Assembly (NCBI GenBank): GCA_963576735.1
Contig: OY755171.1
Coordinates: 13,826,001-13,890,000, forward strand
DNA from: Bedellia somnulentella
Taxonomy: Eukaryota; Arthropoda; Insecta; Lepidoptera; Bedelliidae
Reading direction: 5' to 3'
Length of the DNA: 64,000 nt
Shown: piece by piece, positions 12,690 through 23,977 of the stretch
Position numbering within the stretch: the stretch's first letter is position 1
Layout of the letters: each line of letters starts with the position of its first letter
Made by a program: the position numbers and the translations under genes
The notes under the pieces: generated by a model
What the model was told of the DNA's origin: nothing
What the model saw: the letters and a program-made list of their open reading frames with translations, nothing else
Databases searched by the model: none

Positions 12690-12914
12690 GTGCTTCACTA
12701 CCCCATTCCTTCCTATGGGTGTCCGTGAGAGGCGACTAAGGGTATTGGGGCTTTTAAGTAATTTTTAGGCGATGCAGTTGGAGACCAACAACCGTACTCG
12801 TATTATAACAGCTTTTCCCCATTCAAGTTCCAAAAGTTGCCGAGTAATTTATAATTCTGAATCTCCTCCGGCCACCCCTTCTAGGAATTTATAGCCGTCA
12901 GTATATGTATGTAA
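12690..12914 (+). mobile_element. SINE-B copy
   Basis: Head truncated by a few bases. It has 'cactaccccattccttcc', 'gaggcgactaagggtattgg', 'gcgatgcagttggagacc' and the tail AGCCGTCAGTATATGTATG. Confidence 0.85.
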
Positions 12915-15161
12915 TTAAAAAAACTATTTAATAGGTTTTTCATAGTTACTTTATTTTCATACTTTGTTCTCTACTTTGGTAATAATTCTTATCCATACAA
13001 AGATGTTAGTTAGCTTATGACTTATGCATATTAATGTTTCTTCTTACACTATATCCATCAGATGAATAATTTTTGAGATATCGTCCTCAGGCGGCCTAGC
13101 ACGAGCGCAATTTTATCGTCGCGATATCGGCTAGAATGAGATGACAGTATACGAGACTAAGTGAGTGCGTAAGACGAGATATAGGCAAAATTCATTTTTG
13201 ATACGCGCTTGTCGTGAATACAATTTGGTTCATAATGACATTGATATTTTCAACACCAGCACTTCAACGGTTAAGCGTTTACTTACCATTTTGTATTTCT
13301 CAAAAGAAAGCTCTCAATAGAGTTTTATATATTATGTGGTAGTTAAATAAAAAAAAAAAGTTTCTTTTTACTATAAATTTATTATTTATATATATATATA
13401 TATTTCTTTGTACTTGTTAATATACATATAAATACGTTTTTGTTTTAGAATAGGCGCTATAATGGTTGTAAATTAAGCGTAATTATTATATTTTACCTCC
13501 TATATAAACTATTGGTGAAAACTTTTAATTGGCATCGATGCTATGTACTGTTACTTATATCGTTATTATTTAGCTGTAAGTTTTCCAAATAAATAAATAA
13601 ATAAAGTAAGAGAAGAGATGGTTGTTTTATACCACGCGATATCTAGCTAAAAGATCGCTCGTGCAGAAGAATTTAGCAGCGAAACATTTGAAGCTCAGCG
13701 AACCAGCGTTCTTCCTTGAAATGCCTGCGGCGTTTCCATCCCCTCTCCCCATATCGTTTGGCTGTCCTCTAAAGTTTATTATTATATACGGATAAAAAAG
13801 GCACAGTCGTTATTGAGGAGCTTTGATCAGGACGTTGGGTCATGTTATACGTAAGACGAATTTTATGTACTTTTGAATATGAATATTTTTTTATTATTAT
13901 TATTTATCAAAATACCGAAAGGTCCGTCATATGTTTGATAATATTACTTGAAGAGTTCCTTTCACTTCACGACGATCCCATCATCAGATCCTGACCCAGT
14001 ATACCAAGTGGTATATCGCAATGGTTTGAGAACCTCCTCCATTTTCGCAGTCCAAAAATCCACGCGGGTGTAAATTAGTTACTTTATATATGGGTTCACA
14101 AGCTCGCACCATTTTATGGTATAGTAGTGCATAGTAGTAGTATATACATGAGGATATAACAGACATATTTTTTATAAATGACGTAATTCAATTGTTACAT
14201 AAACATTATAATAAAACCATTTTTCAAGAGCTCGACTCGACTGGAAGTATTGCGGGCATCGCTGTATAACATTTACTGTGAATAACATCGTCTACTTGCT
14301 CTGAATAAATGCATTAAAAGGATTGGTTTGATCAAAACTTTACTTTGAATAAAATTATCAAAAAATTAAGCCATATATCACATTATTGTCTTTGAATTAT
14401 CCTGGCTCTCGAGACAATAAGACAACTAAAACTCTATTTCGTTGTGTAGAAAAGTTACCATTAGCTAAATTAGCAATGTAATATAAAAATCTGCCATCCT
14501 TTACGAAGTGCAGGGACCAGTGGAACGAGCGCCATATTTCCATCGGAAAACCTTTGTAGAAACATTATTCACAATTTATAAAAATAACGCGCAATGAACC
14601 TGCAAAAAATTTTTTAGTTCCACTCAAAAGTATCAAAAAGTTTTACTCAAAAATAGATCTAAAACCATTTGGTAGAAATGCACTTTTCAATTTTCACTCT
14701 TTCAATTTTAGTTATGCTATTTTCAGGGTCTTAATCAAATAGATACTTTATTCAATTTTAATCTTTGATGGTATAGTATAGAGTATATTTTTGTTTTGTT
14801 CATTGTTGGTTGTTAGAACATTGATGACTATTTTGTGAAGTATTGCGCGTGAATAGTGTGCGGAGGCCGGCCAGGGTCGATGGCTTTAGAGACACGTGAG
14901 AGATACCGTTAGCCCAGAGTGCTCAGCTAATGCGCACACGCACAAGCCCTCCGCAATACATGCAATGCAATATCTGACTAAACGAAGCTGAGATACCACG
15001 TAATGTAATCGTGACACAACATATGATTCCTCTAGAAAATATATGATGTAATGTTAGATGAAAAACTTATAGAGTTTTCTGTAATTGACACGAATATCTA
15101 CGGAATAGTACGATATTTAGCTGTTTCGCTTTTGATCAAACGAAATGAACGTCTACTAATT
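12915..15161. other. Unassigned intergenic stretch with small dyads
   Basis: Mostly AT-rich. It holds a (TA)n run at 13386-13403. It also holds a GC-richer segment at 14840-14960, where TGCGGAGG (14859-14866) is answered by CCTCCGCA (14948-14955), so that ~100 bases could fold back. No coding region or known repeat is apparent. Confidence 0.4.
13386..13403. repeat. (TA)n microsatellite
   Basis: Uninterrupted TA dinucleotide run of about nine units. Confidence 0.9.
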
Positions 15162-15198
15162 GATAAATACAAGATTATAGATATCTTGTATTTATCAA
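15161..15198. repeat. Short inverted repeat
   Basis: GATAAATACAAGAT and its reverse complement ATCTTGTATTTATC are separated by a few bases, giving a 14-bp-arm dyad just upstream of the truncated SINE-A at 15211. It may be part of an old insertion. Confidence 0.6.
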
Positions 15199-15210
15199 GA
15201 TAAATAAACT

Positions 15211-15332
15211 AAGCAAAACGTGGGTACCTTCTCTGGAAACTAGATGGCGCTTGCCATGTGAGTTCAGGAGTATTGGTACCTCTGCCAACCCCTTCGGGGA
15301 TAAACGGCGTGAACGTTTATGTCTTATGTTTA
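15211..15332 (+). mobile_element. SINE-A copy, 5'-truncated (CTCF-like variant)
   Basis: Only the last third of SINE-A is left: AAAACGTGGGTACCTTCTCT, then ACTAGATGGCGC at 15239-15250, then the intact hairpin CCCCTTCGGGG and GGCGTGAACGTTTATG. It shares the variant block with the copy at 412-783, so both come from one subfamily. Confidence 0.85.
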
Positions 15333-15865
15333 TATATATAGATATAGTAAAGGGTGAACAATATTCAAATAAAATATTGTCAGCAAAGGATGTTTAATGG
15401 CATCACTAACTAATAAATTAAATACAATTAACATTGTAACAATATACACTCTCTGCTGTTAGTGATCGGGAAATGATAAGTTTTTTTAGATTTATGATAA
15501 AATGGGGTCAAGCCTAAACCCTAGAAGCATTTGTGTTCTAGGTCTTTCTCAAAAATATATTTTGGGATTAAGCAAACCAAATACAAAAGAAGACATTTTA
15601 TTACTCATAGTAGTAGTAGTCATTACTCTGACACACTTAATTTAAATATTTCAATAGCTAACTTAAATAATAAAAATACAAGTATAATGATGATGTTGAT
15701 AAAAAAAATGTTTCTAAGAAATTCTAGTCTCGTTGATGTCTTACTAATATATTAAGACTGCGTTTGCCGCCAGCTTTAAATAAGGATATATTCGCATTTC
15801 AAATATATAACTGTTTTACAATTTTCATTTTATCAAGAATTTTGTAAATTCATCGGTTTAAATAC

Positions 15866-16075
15866 TGTGTAGTGTTGGCTTAGAATTGCACTACCCCATT
15901 TCTCTTTGTTTTGGAGCTTTTAAAAAAGTGGTTAATGAACAACAATAGCCTTTATTTTTCTATCTTTTCCACACTCAACTTGCAAAAGTGTCTGATAAAA
16001 TCCATATTCCAAAGCTCTGGCTACCCTTTCTAGGGTCTACCCCTTTTAAGCCGTGAGTATATGTATATATGTATA
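15866..16075 (+). mobile_element. SINE-B copy with internal deletion
   Basis: Head TGTGTAGTGTTGGCTTAGAA and tail AAGCCGTGAGTATATGTATA are clear, but the GGCGACTAAGGG core is deleted, shortening the copy to about 210 bases. Confidence 0.8.
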
Positions 16076-16299
16076 AAAAAATATACTAATGATAAGGTAA
16101 TTGAAATGTTTTTTAAATAAATGAAGCAGCATTTTACTTTCTGCCCATTTTGGGTGCATAAATCATAATAGTATATTCGGTTGTATTTTTTTAAATATAC
16201 GCGTTTTTATTTTTAACTTTTGGCCTACAACTAAGAATATAATTTAATGTTATCCCTCACTTCTGCAAGACCGTAAACAGGATCTAAGTGATCATTGCC

Positions 16300-16360
16300 T
16301 TTCAAAGTAATTAGTAAAAGGCGATCGGTAGCCCACCACCAACGATACCTTCTTCTTCTG
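16300..16360 (+). mobile_element. Possible SINE-B core relic
   Basis: 'aaaaggcgatcggtagccca' followed by 'ccaccaacgatacc' resembles the GGCGATGCGGTTGGAGACCC / ATCACCAACGATACT part of SINE-B. Nothing on either side aligns. Confidence 0.35.
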
Positions 16361-16639
16361 ATAAAATGATGGAGGTTTTGCCGGCCACAGGAAAATATGA
16401 CAACCGTTAATATCATACTATATGTTGCATATAATTAAATTGGTTATAATATTGCAGATTACACGATACTGTGTTCAGTTCGTTTTTGTTAATTAAAATG
16501 TATTCGGAAGATTGAAATGGATTTAAAATAACACTTAATAGAAAATGGCTTGTCCTTTATTACATGGTATTAGCCGATATGTTGTTATGTGTCACCTCTG
16601 ATAAGTCTTTGTCTGTGTTTTTTTTTTCAAATTTAATCT

Positions 16640-16722
16640 GTCCTGGGCATTATACTTTTTATTTATACTATTTTATTCTTTTTATTTATTTTATTTATTA
16701 TACTATTTTATTCTTATCATGA
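16640..16722. repeat. AT-rich direct repeat
   Basis: The unit 'tatactattttattctt' occurs twice (about 16664 and 16699) with TTTATTTATT between, giving a short tandem-type duplication. Confidence 0.6.
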
Positions 16723-17668
16723 GTATAAGAGAGTAGGTATGGCATGTTAAGCTTCGTTTTTTTGTGATAAATTTAATGTATTTATTGAGTTGTTACGTTG
16801 TAGAAGTTACCCACATTTTTATATAATTGTGTGGTTTTTTTCTCAAAAACATTTAACAAAAAACTGAATTTATGTTTTGCTCTTCGAAACCTGTTTAACT
16901 TGTGAATTCTGTATTTTGACCCTGTTAAAACTCCTTTATGACCGTAAAAACGTAGTTGACAAAATGTGCCATGATTGCCGAGGATAATCACTTGATAGTT
17001 CTTCGCTTTAGTCTGTGGGAGGATGTATATATGTCTGATCTGAATTTTTTTTTGCTTCGTTTCGTATAGGAGCATAAAGCTACCTTAAAAAATATTTCCA
17101 TCAACAAATATCCTATGTTATTTACATAACCTCAAGTCTTACATTACGCTTAATGTTTTCGATAATAGTTGACAGCAGCGTTCTGTCCTAGTCTCGAAAC
17201 TGGGGCTATGTAAACTAGACTGGGGTATTAATGAAAGTCGCAAGAAGTCATTGTAGAGAACTTATAGGAAGTATGAAAAGTAATGGAGGTCTTGGCAGGT
17301 GCTTATGATGAAACTTTAGTTACCTTTTACTACTAGTTTCAATATTATATACAACCATAAAGTGACGAAATAGAATTTAAATATTTATTAAATGACAAAC
17401 CAATAATAATGCAGATTTGCACATAATCTTAAAATATTGGAAAATTTTAAATTAAATTAACATAAAACATGAGATACATCTTCGAGGTACCCTCTTATGA
17501 TTCATAATAGCTAAATAACATTCACAAGTAAGCCGGCTCTGGTGTCCCCATTTTTTGCCATGAACAACTTAAAAGGGCGTTACCCTCTTGTATCTCAGTA
17601 ATGAAAACAAGAACCACTTTGAGATACATAATACATTATAATTACGAAATTTATAGCCTTTTTTATTT
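16723..17668. other. Unassigned intergenic stretch
   Basis: The 97-residue minus-strand frame at 16782-17075 is lysine- and asparagine-rich with no recognisable domain, and I regard it as chance. No repeat family was identified. Confidence 0.45.
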
Positions 17669-17776
17669 ACATACATACATATACTCACGGCTATGAATCC
17701 CTAGAAGGGGTAGCCAGAGCTAAGGAATTAAAAATTCCTCAGCCACTTTTGAAAAGTTGAGTGTGGTTGAGTGGGG
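17669..17776 (-). mobile_element. SINE-B copy, 5'-truncated
   Basis: Only the 3' third remains on the minus strand: CATACATACATATACTCACG, 'tagaaggggtagccagagct', 'ttcctcagccactttt'. Confidence 0.85.
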
Positions 17777-18640
17777 TTATTTATTAGTGCTTATACCTAT
17801 AATAGTTATAGTAAAAGAAGTCATTAAAAATTACACATAATTTTTGCCAATGGAATCTTAGTTAAATGATATCGTTGTGACATTGATTACTTAAAACATA
17901 ATATTCATAAATATTATTTAGAGGTACGATTTCTTAATTTTTAAAGTCTTTATTCAATAAATAAAAAAAAAAGAGATCGCTACGAAATCGAGCTTCTCAA
18001 TAAAATATCAGAGGCGTGACAATAACAAATATTTCAATACACAAGTCTAAGAATTGGTAGCCGCTTACCTTACCCTAGACATTGGCGCTGCAAAGAGGTT
18101 GTCTCCGGTCATCGGCCCCCTCTCCACCTCACCACTGCGACCTCCTTCCGAAACATTACCCAACAACTTCGAGAACACCACAATGCAAATCAAAGTGTCT
18201 GCTTCGAACAAACATTTCAAAATGGCCAGGTAACCTAACTTCGACCACAGAGAATGGACTACGCTCATGTACTGGAATCCTACATTTGATTCTAAAGTAA
18301 TAGATCTAAGTAGGTCTTGTTTTTATTAATAAATATGTTTTTAATTGAAAAGATATTTTGATAAATAAATGTGAAGGTATGTTTTGTAGTATAGTTATTT
18401 TTTACTACGGTATGGCTAATTATAGCTAACTGTGGAACGTTCAGTGTTTGAAATTCGACCATAAATTTCATTATGGCTAAATTATAACTGTCTAGCCATA
18501 GGCAAAACCATTAATGACAAACGTCAATTGGATAACTTATTTTGACAAATAAACGTGATTTATTGTATTTATAATACACAATTAATATAACAAGGCCCAC
18601 CTCTATCATCTTTGTATATAAAGTATTCTTCTTCTTCTAG
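17777..18640. other. Unassigned stretch with a GC-richer patch
   Basis: The segment 18060-18300 is GC-richer than its surroundings and has overlapping open frames on both strands (18082-18300 +, 18065-18268 -). Neither translation resembles a family I know. It may be a decayed retrocopy or LINE fragment. Confidence 0.3.
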
Positions 18641-18770
18641 TGCCTCTCCACTACTGGAGGTTGGCAGGCAGCTCCGAGTATCCCCTTTGGTCTTGGGCTA
18701 GGCGAAACAGGTCTTCGACGCCGGCTATGTTGGTCCATTTTCTGATGTTTGAGAGCCACGATTAAAGTAT
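18641..18770 (-). pseudogene. LINE C-terminal relic with (GAA)n tail
   Basis: The minus strand reads NIRKWTNIAGVEDLFRLAQD followed by QRGYSELPANLQ and a stop, then a run of AGAAGAAGAAG. The WTxIAGVEDLFRLAQDRxxYxxL arrangement just before a stop and a trinucleotide tail is what I recall for the C-terminal end of an insect non-LTR retrotransposon. The clade is not certain. Confidence 0.6.
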
Positions 18771-19110
18771 AAGTGTAAAAAAAACACGGTTTGCATAAAT
18801 TACTTGACAAGACTTCTATTCACGTATTAATATAATATAAATAAGACGAGTTGTCAAACACAACGCCCACAGTAACTAAAAGGATTTAGTTTTTGAAAAG
18901 AAAGAATTGACACTCTAAGGATAATATTGATTAATTCGAAAATGACACAGTATGAACAAGATACATAAACTAAAAAGCAAAAAAATATAAATTTATTTAT
19001 ACATTACCCTACCCAAACGGGATTTATTACTCCAACTGAAATACCGATTAGTATTATTATTATTGAAAACTAAAACTAATTTAAAACTTCCTGTGGTTTT
19101 TTTTTAAAGT

Positions 19111-19292
19111 TTACTATGGGGACCTTTTTAAATAATATTGGGTGAATCGGTTAGGGGTCCTATTCTAAAAATCCTGATTCTACAATCTTTTTCCCAATTC
19201 AATTCCAAAAGAAGCTGATAAATATGTAATTTAGCAACTCAAGCTACCGCTTCTAGGGATTTCTAGGCGTGAGCATATGTATGTATGTGTGT
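19111..19292 (+). mobile_element. SINE-B copy, strongly diverged
   Basis: The 3' part is recognisable from 'caattccaaaagaagctga' through 'accgcttctagggatttcta' to GGCGTGAGCATATGTATG. The 5' half has decayed, with only 'gaatcggttaggg' aligned to the core. Confidence 0.65.
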
Positions 19293-20820
19293 TACATAAT
19301 AATACACACCTATTAGTTGAAGATCGGAATACAAGAATATATGGACATCCGACGATTTAGTAACATAAATATGCTTAGATCACACAATATTCCGTGACTC
19401 GATGTGAATTGATTATTGCACAATATGGCTCGTAATTGTTTGAAGATAATTAGCGCTAGTCTGATTCGCTCCAGTTGTTAACGATTAAGTTTTTACAAGC
19501 TTACCACAGCTTTACTGTTATTCGACTTATTACTTGAGTGATTGAGAATAAATTTTAGTGGTCTGTGCATTGTTCATCAATTTAATTTAATCTTACTATT
19601 TTGCTACCTCAATGTATGTCAAGTTTTAGAACAACATTTTAATGTCCTGCTTTTGTCAACTTTAAGCAAAAAAACAATAATATAACTATACTCAAAAACA
19701 AATTCTTTCTTGCATTTTACATTGTGAGGTAAACAAAGTTGTTATAGTGGTTGCATACAGAACATTCAATTTAGAACTAATACTATACTAGTATATAATA
19801 ATAACTGCTATATACTTTCTTTCAATAACAACGGAAATTTGATCCTATATTAAACAGTTTTTTATTGATAAAAATGAATATACTGAAGCTTATTTGCAAT
19901 AATATTTTATATCAGAATATACAATCAACCGAGATAATACAAGTACATGCTCAAATATATTGTTTAGGGTAGTGAATCTTGTAGGCAATATCAGTTATAA
20001 GGAGATAAAGTATTCCAAATATACGCACTCTTTGTATGTAGTATGGTTGTCTCGAAATGTCAGCGATAATGCTGGAAAATTCATAAAATGGAACCGTATC
20101 GGATGCGTTTTCCTTGCTATCATTTTATATGTAATTAAGAACTCACTTAAATATCCTAGCGACTGAACAAAATTATCTGATATTCTATACCTGTGAAAAT
20201 ATAAAAATCGAATACTATAAAATTTTCTATCAATCTGAATTCTACTCTGTTACCTATTGATAGACAGAGCGGAATCCAAAACCAATTCACAAACCATTCG
20301 TCATGTCATTGGTAACTTTTTCCTAAGAACTAAATACTACAAGTTGTATGCAAAATGTTTTTCACTATCATTTACCAACTTGTATCAGTAGTTGTATTGC
20401 TCATTTCCGATGTCTGTATTTAAGTGCTGGCGCCCGCATAAACAAACCGAAAAGTGTTTTCACTAAGCATAGATAATATTTAATATGTTGTTTATACTCG
20501 TAATACTTGAACCTTTTTATCGTGACTAAGTGTTGTACATACTATTGAATAGTATATAATAAATTCAATCAGTATACAAAGAAAATATCCTAGTTTTATA
20601 ACAAATAGAGCATATGTTTAAGCACATGAATTTTCTAAACAAAGTTTTTCATTACAACACTAAGTTTTTATGCACCTAAATGTCAACATACATTAAGTAA
20701 CTTCGACATACACTCATTGTCACCAATCAGTCTTGACATTTGTACTTCTAATTATTTAAATGAGTAAAATAATTAGGTATTCGTGAATGGCTCATTTGGT
20801 AGTAATTAATTTGAAATAAT
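19293..20820. other. Unassigned AT-rich stretch
   Basis: No gene or repeat supported. Confidence 0.45.
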
Positions 20821-20846
20821 TCAGGTAGCGTCAGAGCACAGGTGAC

Positions 20847-20881
20847 GGCGGACCGGACGCCAGCGCTGGCGTACTTCCGCC
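20847..20881. promoter_or_regulatory. GC-rich dyad in an AT-rich region
   Basis: A perfect 16-base palindrome ACGCCAGCGCTGGCGT (20857-20872) is enclosed by GGCGGA and TCCGCC arms, giving a symmetric 35-base element inside a ~70-base GC-rich island. It could be a protein-binding dyad or the tip of an old foldback element. There is no direct evidence of function. Confidence 0.3.
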
Positions 20882-20989
20882 GACCATTGTTGACCAAAAC
20901 AAGACTTAAATGCCCTCGCTAATCGCATGCAATCATTGTAATCTACTTTGTATCCTTAAAAAATACTAAAATACTCAAACTTAACTCAA

Positions 20990-21136
20990 AACTCAAACGT
21001 TTACGCCGCATAACCCTGAAGCGGTTGGCAGAATTACTTATACTTCTGAACGTCGCCTGGTGTTCAGATTACTCATTTGATAGGATGCAGGCCCATCGCC
21101 GTTTTGTACGAATACACTGCCACATGCTTTACGTAG
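20990..21136 (-). mobile_element. SINE-A copy, 5'-truncated
   Basis: The minus-strand 3' half is present: CAAACGTTTACGCCG, a damaged hairpin (CCCTGAAGCGG), TGGTGTTCAGA and AAAACGGCGATGGGCCTGC. It ends abruptly where the next element begins, so two truncated 5' ends face each other. Confidence 0.8.
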
Positions 21137-21146
21137 TCTTTTAGTA

Positions 21147-21242
21147 TCAACTTCCAAATGTGTCTGAGGAGTTTCGAGCACTGAACCTCTGGATATCCCC
21201 TTTTTGGGATTTATGGCCGTGAGTATATGTATGAATGTATAT
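21147..21242 (+). mobile_element. SINE-B copy, 5'-truncated
   Basis: It begins at 'tatcaacttccaaatgtgtc' and runs through 'gaggagtttcgagcactgaa' to GGCCGTGAGTATATGTATG. It abuts the SINE-A fragment 20990-21136. Confidence 0.85.
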
Positions 21243-21676
21243 ATTTTAGTATAAATACGCAGGCCGATAGCTCCAATAAATAGAAAAGAAGTTTCTTAAG
21301 GAAATTGATAATTGATAAGGAAATACCTTTCATAATTGAAGCTCACTAAGTGACACTCGAAATCTAAAGTGCAGTGTAAAGTAATTAGGAATAAGACGAC
21401 ACGTCTCACACATTATCTCATTACTTCTATCTACCCATAAACTAACGACCACTATCTCAGAAAAGTGAAAACAGTCAGAGTTGTATAAAAGATCATTACT
21501 TTGTCAAGAATCAAAATGGAAAAAAAGATTGTAAAAATATAATATTTTTTGTAGTTTTAAACAAACAGGCAATAGTACAAATAGATGTACCCAGAGAAAT
21601 TTCTCAGCCACTTTCAGAAGTAAATTAGAGAAAATATTGTAGTACTAATGTAATTTAATGTAATTTTCCATGTAAT

Positions 21677-21925
21677 CCCGGCTTAGAATGTCTTTACCCC
21701 TATCTACCCACGGGTGTCGTAAGAGGCGGCTAAGGGTATGGGACTTTAAAAGTGGATTTTTGGCGATGCGGTTAAAGACCCACCACCAAGGATACTTTAT
21801 TTCTACCATCTTTTCCCCCATCCACTTCAATCAAATCCAAATGTGGCTGAGGAGTTTCTAGCTCTGTAACTCTGAAACTCTGGCTGTCCCTTTTAGTTAT
21901 TTATGGCCGTGAGTATATTTATACA
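21677..21925 (+). mobile_element. SINE-B copy, left member of a tail-to-tail pair
   Basis: Nearly complete: CCCGGCTTAGAATGTC, 'gtcgtaagaggcggctaagg', 'gcgatgcggttaaagaccc', tail ATGGCCGTGAGTATATTT. The tail runs directly into the (ATAC)n tail of the inverted copy that follows. Confidence 0.9.
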
Positions 21926-21956
21926 TATACATACATACATACATACATACATATAC
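21920..21956. repeat. (ATAC)n/(TATG)n fused SINE tails
   Basis: About eight CATA units lie at the junction of two oppositely oriented SINE-B copies. Confidence 0.85.
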
Positions 21957-22188
21957 TCACAGCCATAAATCCCTAGAAGGGGTAGCCAAAGCTAAGGAAT
22001 TTGAAATTCCTCAGCCACTTTTGGAAGGTTGAGTGAGGAAAGGATAGTAAAATAAAGGTTGTTGGTGATGGGAATCCAACCGCACCGCCTAAAAATCCCT
22101 TAAAGGCCCCAATACCGTTAGTCGCCTCTTACGTACACCCACCGGAAGAAATGGGGTAGTGCTATTCTAAGCCGACACTACACAGCAA
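21950..22188 (-). mobile_element. SINE-B copy, right member of a tail-to-tail pair
   Basis: Complete minus-strand copy ending at 'gccgacactacacagc' (head). It has 'caccgcctaaaaatcc', 'cgttagtcgcctcttacg' and 'agaaggggtagccaaagct'. It belongs to the 'tttcttccggtgggtgtacg' subtype, unlike its partner, so the pair arose from two independent insertions. Confidence 0.9.
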
Positions 22189-23785
22189 AGTATATATTTA
22201 AGAGTATATTTATGTATGTATGTAATGTGATTAGTGATGCATCTTCAGTCTCATTGCCGATCAAGCACTTAAAAACCCCATATATCTTTAGACGTCTTGT
22301 ACGAGACTCACGGAAAGAAAAGGTTGGTAAGAAAACGGTTAAGGTTAACGTTAAACGGGTTAAACAATGAGTTTGAGTTGGTTTATGTGTGTATCTAAGT
22401 ATACTCGCATAATGTCACTGGATACATATAATATAATATTATCATAATAATTGAAATTGATGATATTTAATTGAACCGGACTATAATATATTCTGAAAAA
22501 TTACAAAGTAGTTTCGGGAAGTATTCAAGTTTGATAGTATAAATTAAATGATTCATATTCGTATTGACTGATATGCCCTAGAAGTTAATTCGCAGAGTGT
22601 AATAGATGCTAATATTCACACTTGAAATTAACACCTTCGCAATCTTTGATAAATTTCCGTTATTCTGCGAAGTAAATTTGTATGGTTTTTGCATTGGTAC
22701 CTACCTACCTACTTACACACCTATATTATCTTATCTGTTGTCGCACAAGAAGATCAATATCGAATGTCTCCATTATTTTTGTTTTTGTAATATTTTATTC
22801 GGGATAAAATCAAAATTTCTTTCTGCCAGCAATGTAAAATAATAGCTGCATAACATTTGTAAGTTACAAAATAGTAAAGTAAGTTCTAAGAACGTTATTC
22901 CACCTTCCTGAGACGGAGCTACTAAAAATTTAGTGAGCTAGGTAGGAGCCAAAATTGCTCTACTTTTCAGAAGCCTAGCGTTCTGAACATTATTCCTCCG
23001 GACAGCCGTCCGCATGCAGTCAAATGGAATAAGCGCTTAAGAGATATTTTGCGATACCTGAGATACTAAGCAAAATTAGACTGCATATGGATTAGAACAT
23101 GGATACATTATCACTGCTAGATATATAGCTTTGTAAATGTTTCATGCGTCAAAGTGCTTAAAACACCTTTTCAAAGCTGCTAAATATAATAACATGGATA
23201 AATTTATTACATCCTAACATTAACTCCCACAAACCTTTACCAAAAATGGCGATCACGTTCTGAAATATACAATTAAGTATTGATAAATGGTGAATTACTG
23301 AACAGAGATCACTTACCTTCACTTCAATTACAACAAACAATAATTAAAGTACTGGAGATTGTTGGTCCCTTAGTTCAATGACTTCTAAGCCAACGACCGG
23401 CGAAATTGTACTTGAAACTACTCAATTTTTTGTGAGCTGTTTTTGTGATCGGATTACTAATGCTTATCATCTAATAAATTTCTCCGTGGCGAAGTTTCGT
23501 TTACACCGAAGTGTATAAGACATAAAACTGTTTAGTCTTATGTCGAACAAAAAGTACCTAAACTAATAGGGTAAGGTAAAATTTTTGTTTATTCTAATGA
23601 AATACCAATTTCTTTCCAGGCTATACCTATTACGATGATAGTTTCTATAATTACAACCACAATGCTACTTATAGTAGCATATAAGTTGCATGATATCTCC
23701 CCGAACTTACTAAGATCGTAATCGAACAAGTTTATATAACCCACTTAAGCTTATGTACCTTTTTCTGTAAATTAATATAATATTA
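22189..23785. other. Unassigned intergenic stretch
   Basis: AT-rich. A moderately GC-richer block at 22900-23060 ('ccttcctgagacggagctac') looks like part of an old interspersed repeat but matches no family I know. No genes. Confidence 0.4.
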
Positions 23786-23794
23786 TCTTACCCC

Positions 23795-23937
23795 GCGAGG
23801 ATCGACCCACGACCTCCGGGTATATGCCCCGTCTATAGAATAATAGAATCCGTCTAAAGGAGGTCGTGGGTGGGTCGCAATTTTTCTTTCCTTTATTTAT
23901 TATTAATAATCCCCACATAAGGTTTTCATGAATAAAA
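23795..23937. mobile_element. SINE-C copy with folded-back head
   Basis: Left arm 23795-23817 is the tRNA-like head on the minus strand (GATCGACCCACGACCTCC, B-box region). Right arm 23859-23878 is its reverse complement (GGAGGTCGTGGGTGGGTCGC), continuing on the plus strand into the body 'aatttttctttcctttattt' and the tail 'ggttttcatgaataaa'. Only one tail exists, so this is one insertion with an inverted 5' part. Confidence 0.7.
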
Positions 23938-23965
23938 TATTCTAATTAATAATATCATAGTTTAT

Positions 23966-23977
23966 ATATACATAGTA
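23966..23977 (+). repeat. Left target-site duplication of the RTE element
   Basis: ATATACATAGTA is repeated exactly at 26603-26614, immediately after the (TGA)n tail. Confidence 0.85.

Noticed and set aside
18065..18300. Possible small gene or retrocopy
   Set aside because: Open on both strands and GC-richer than its flanks, but neither translation could be linked to a protein family.
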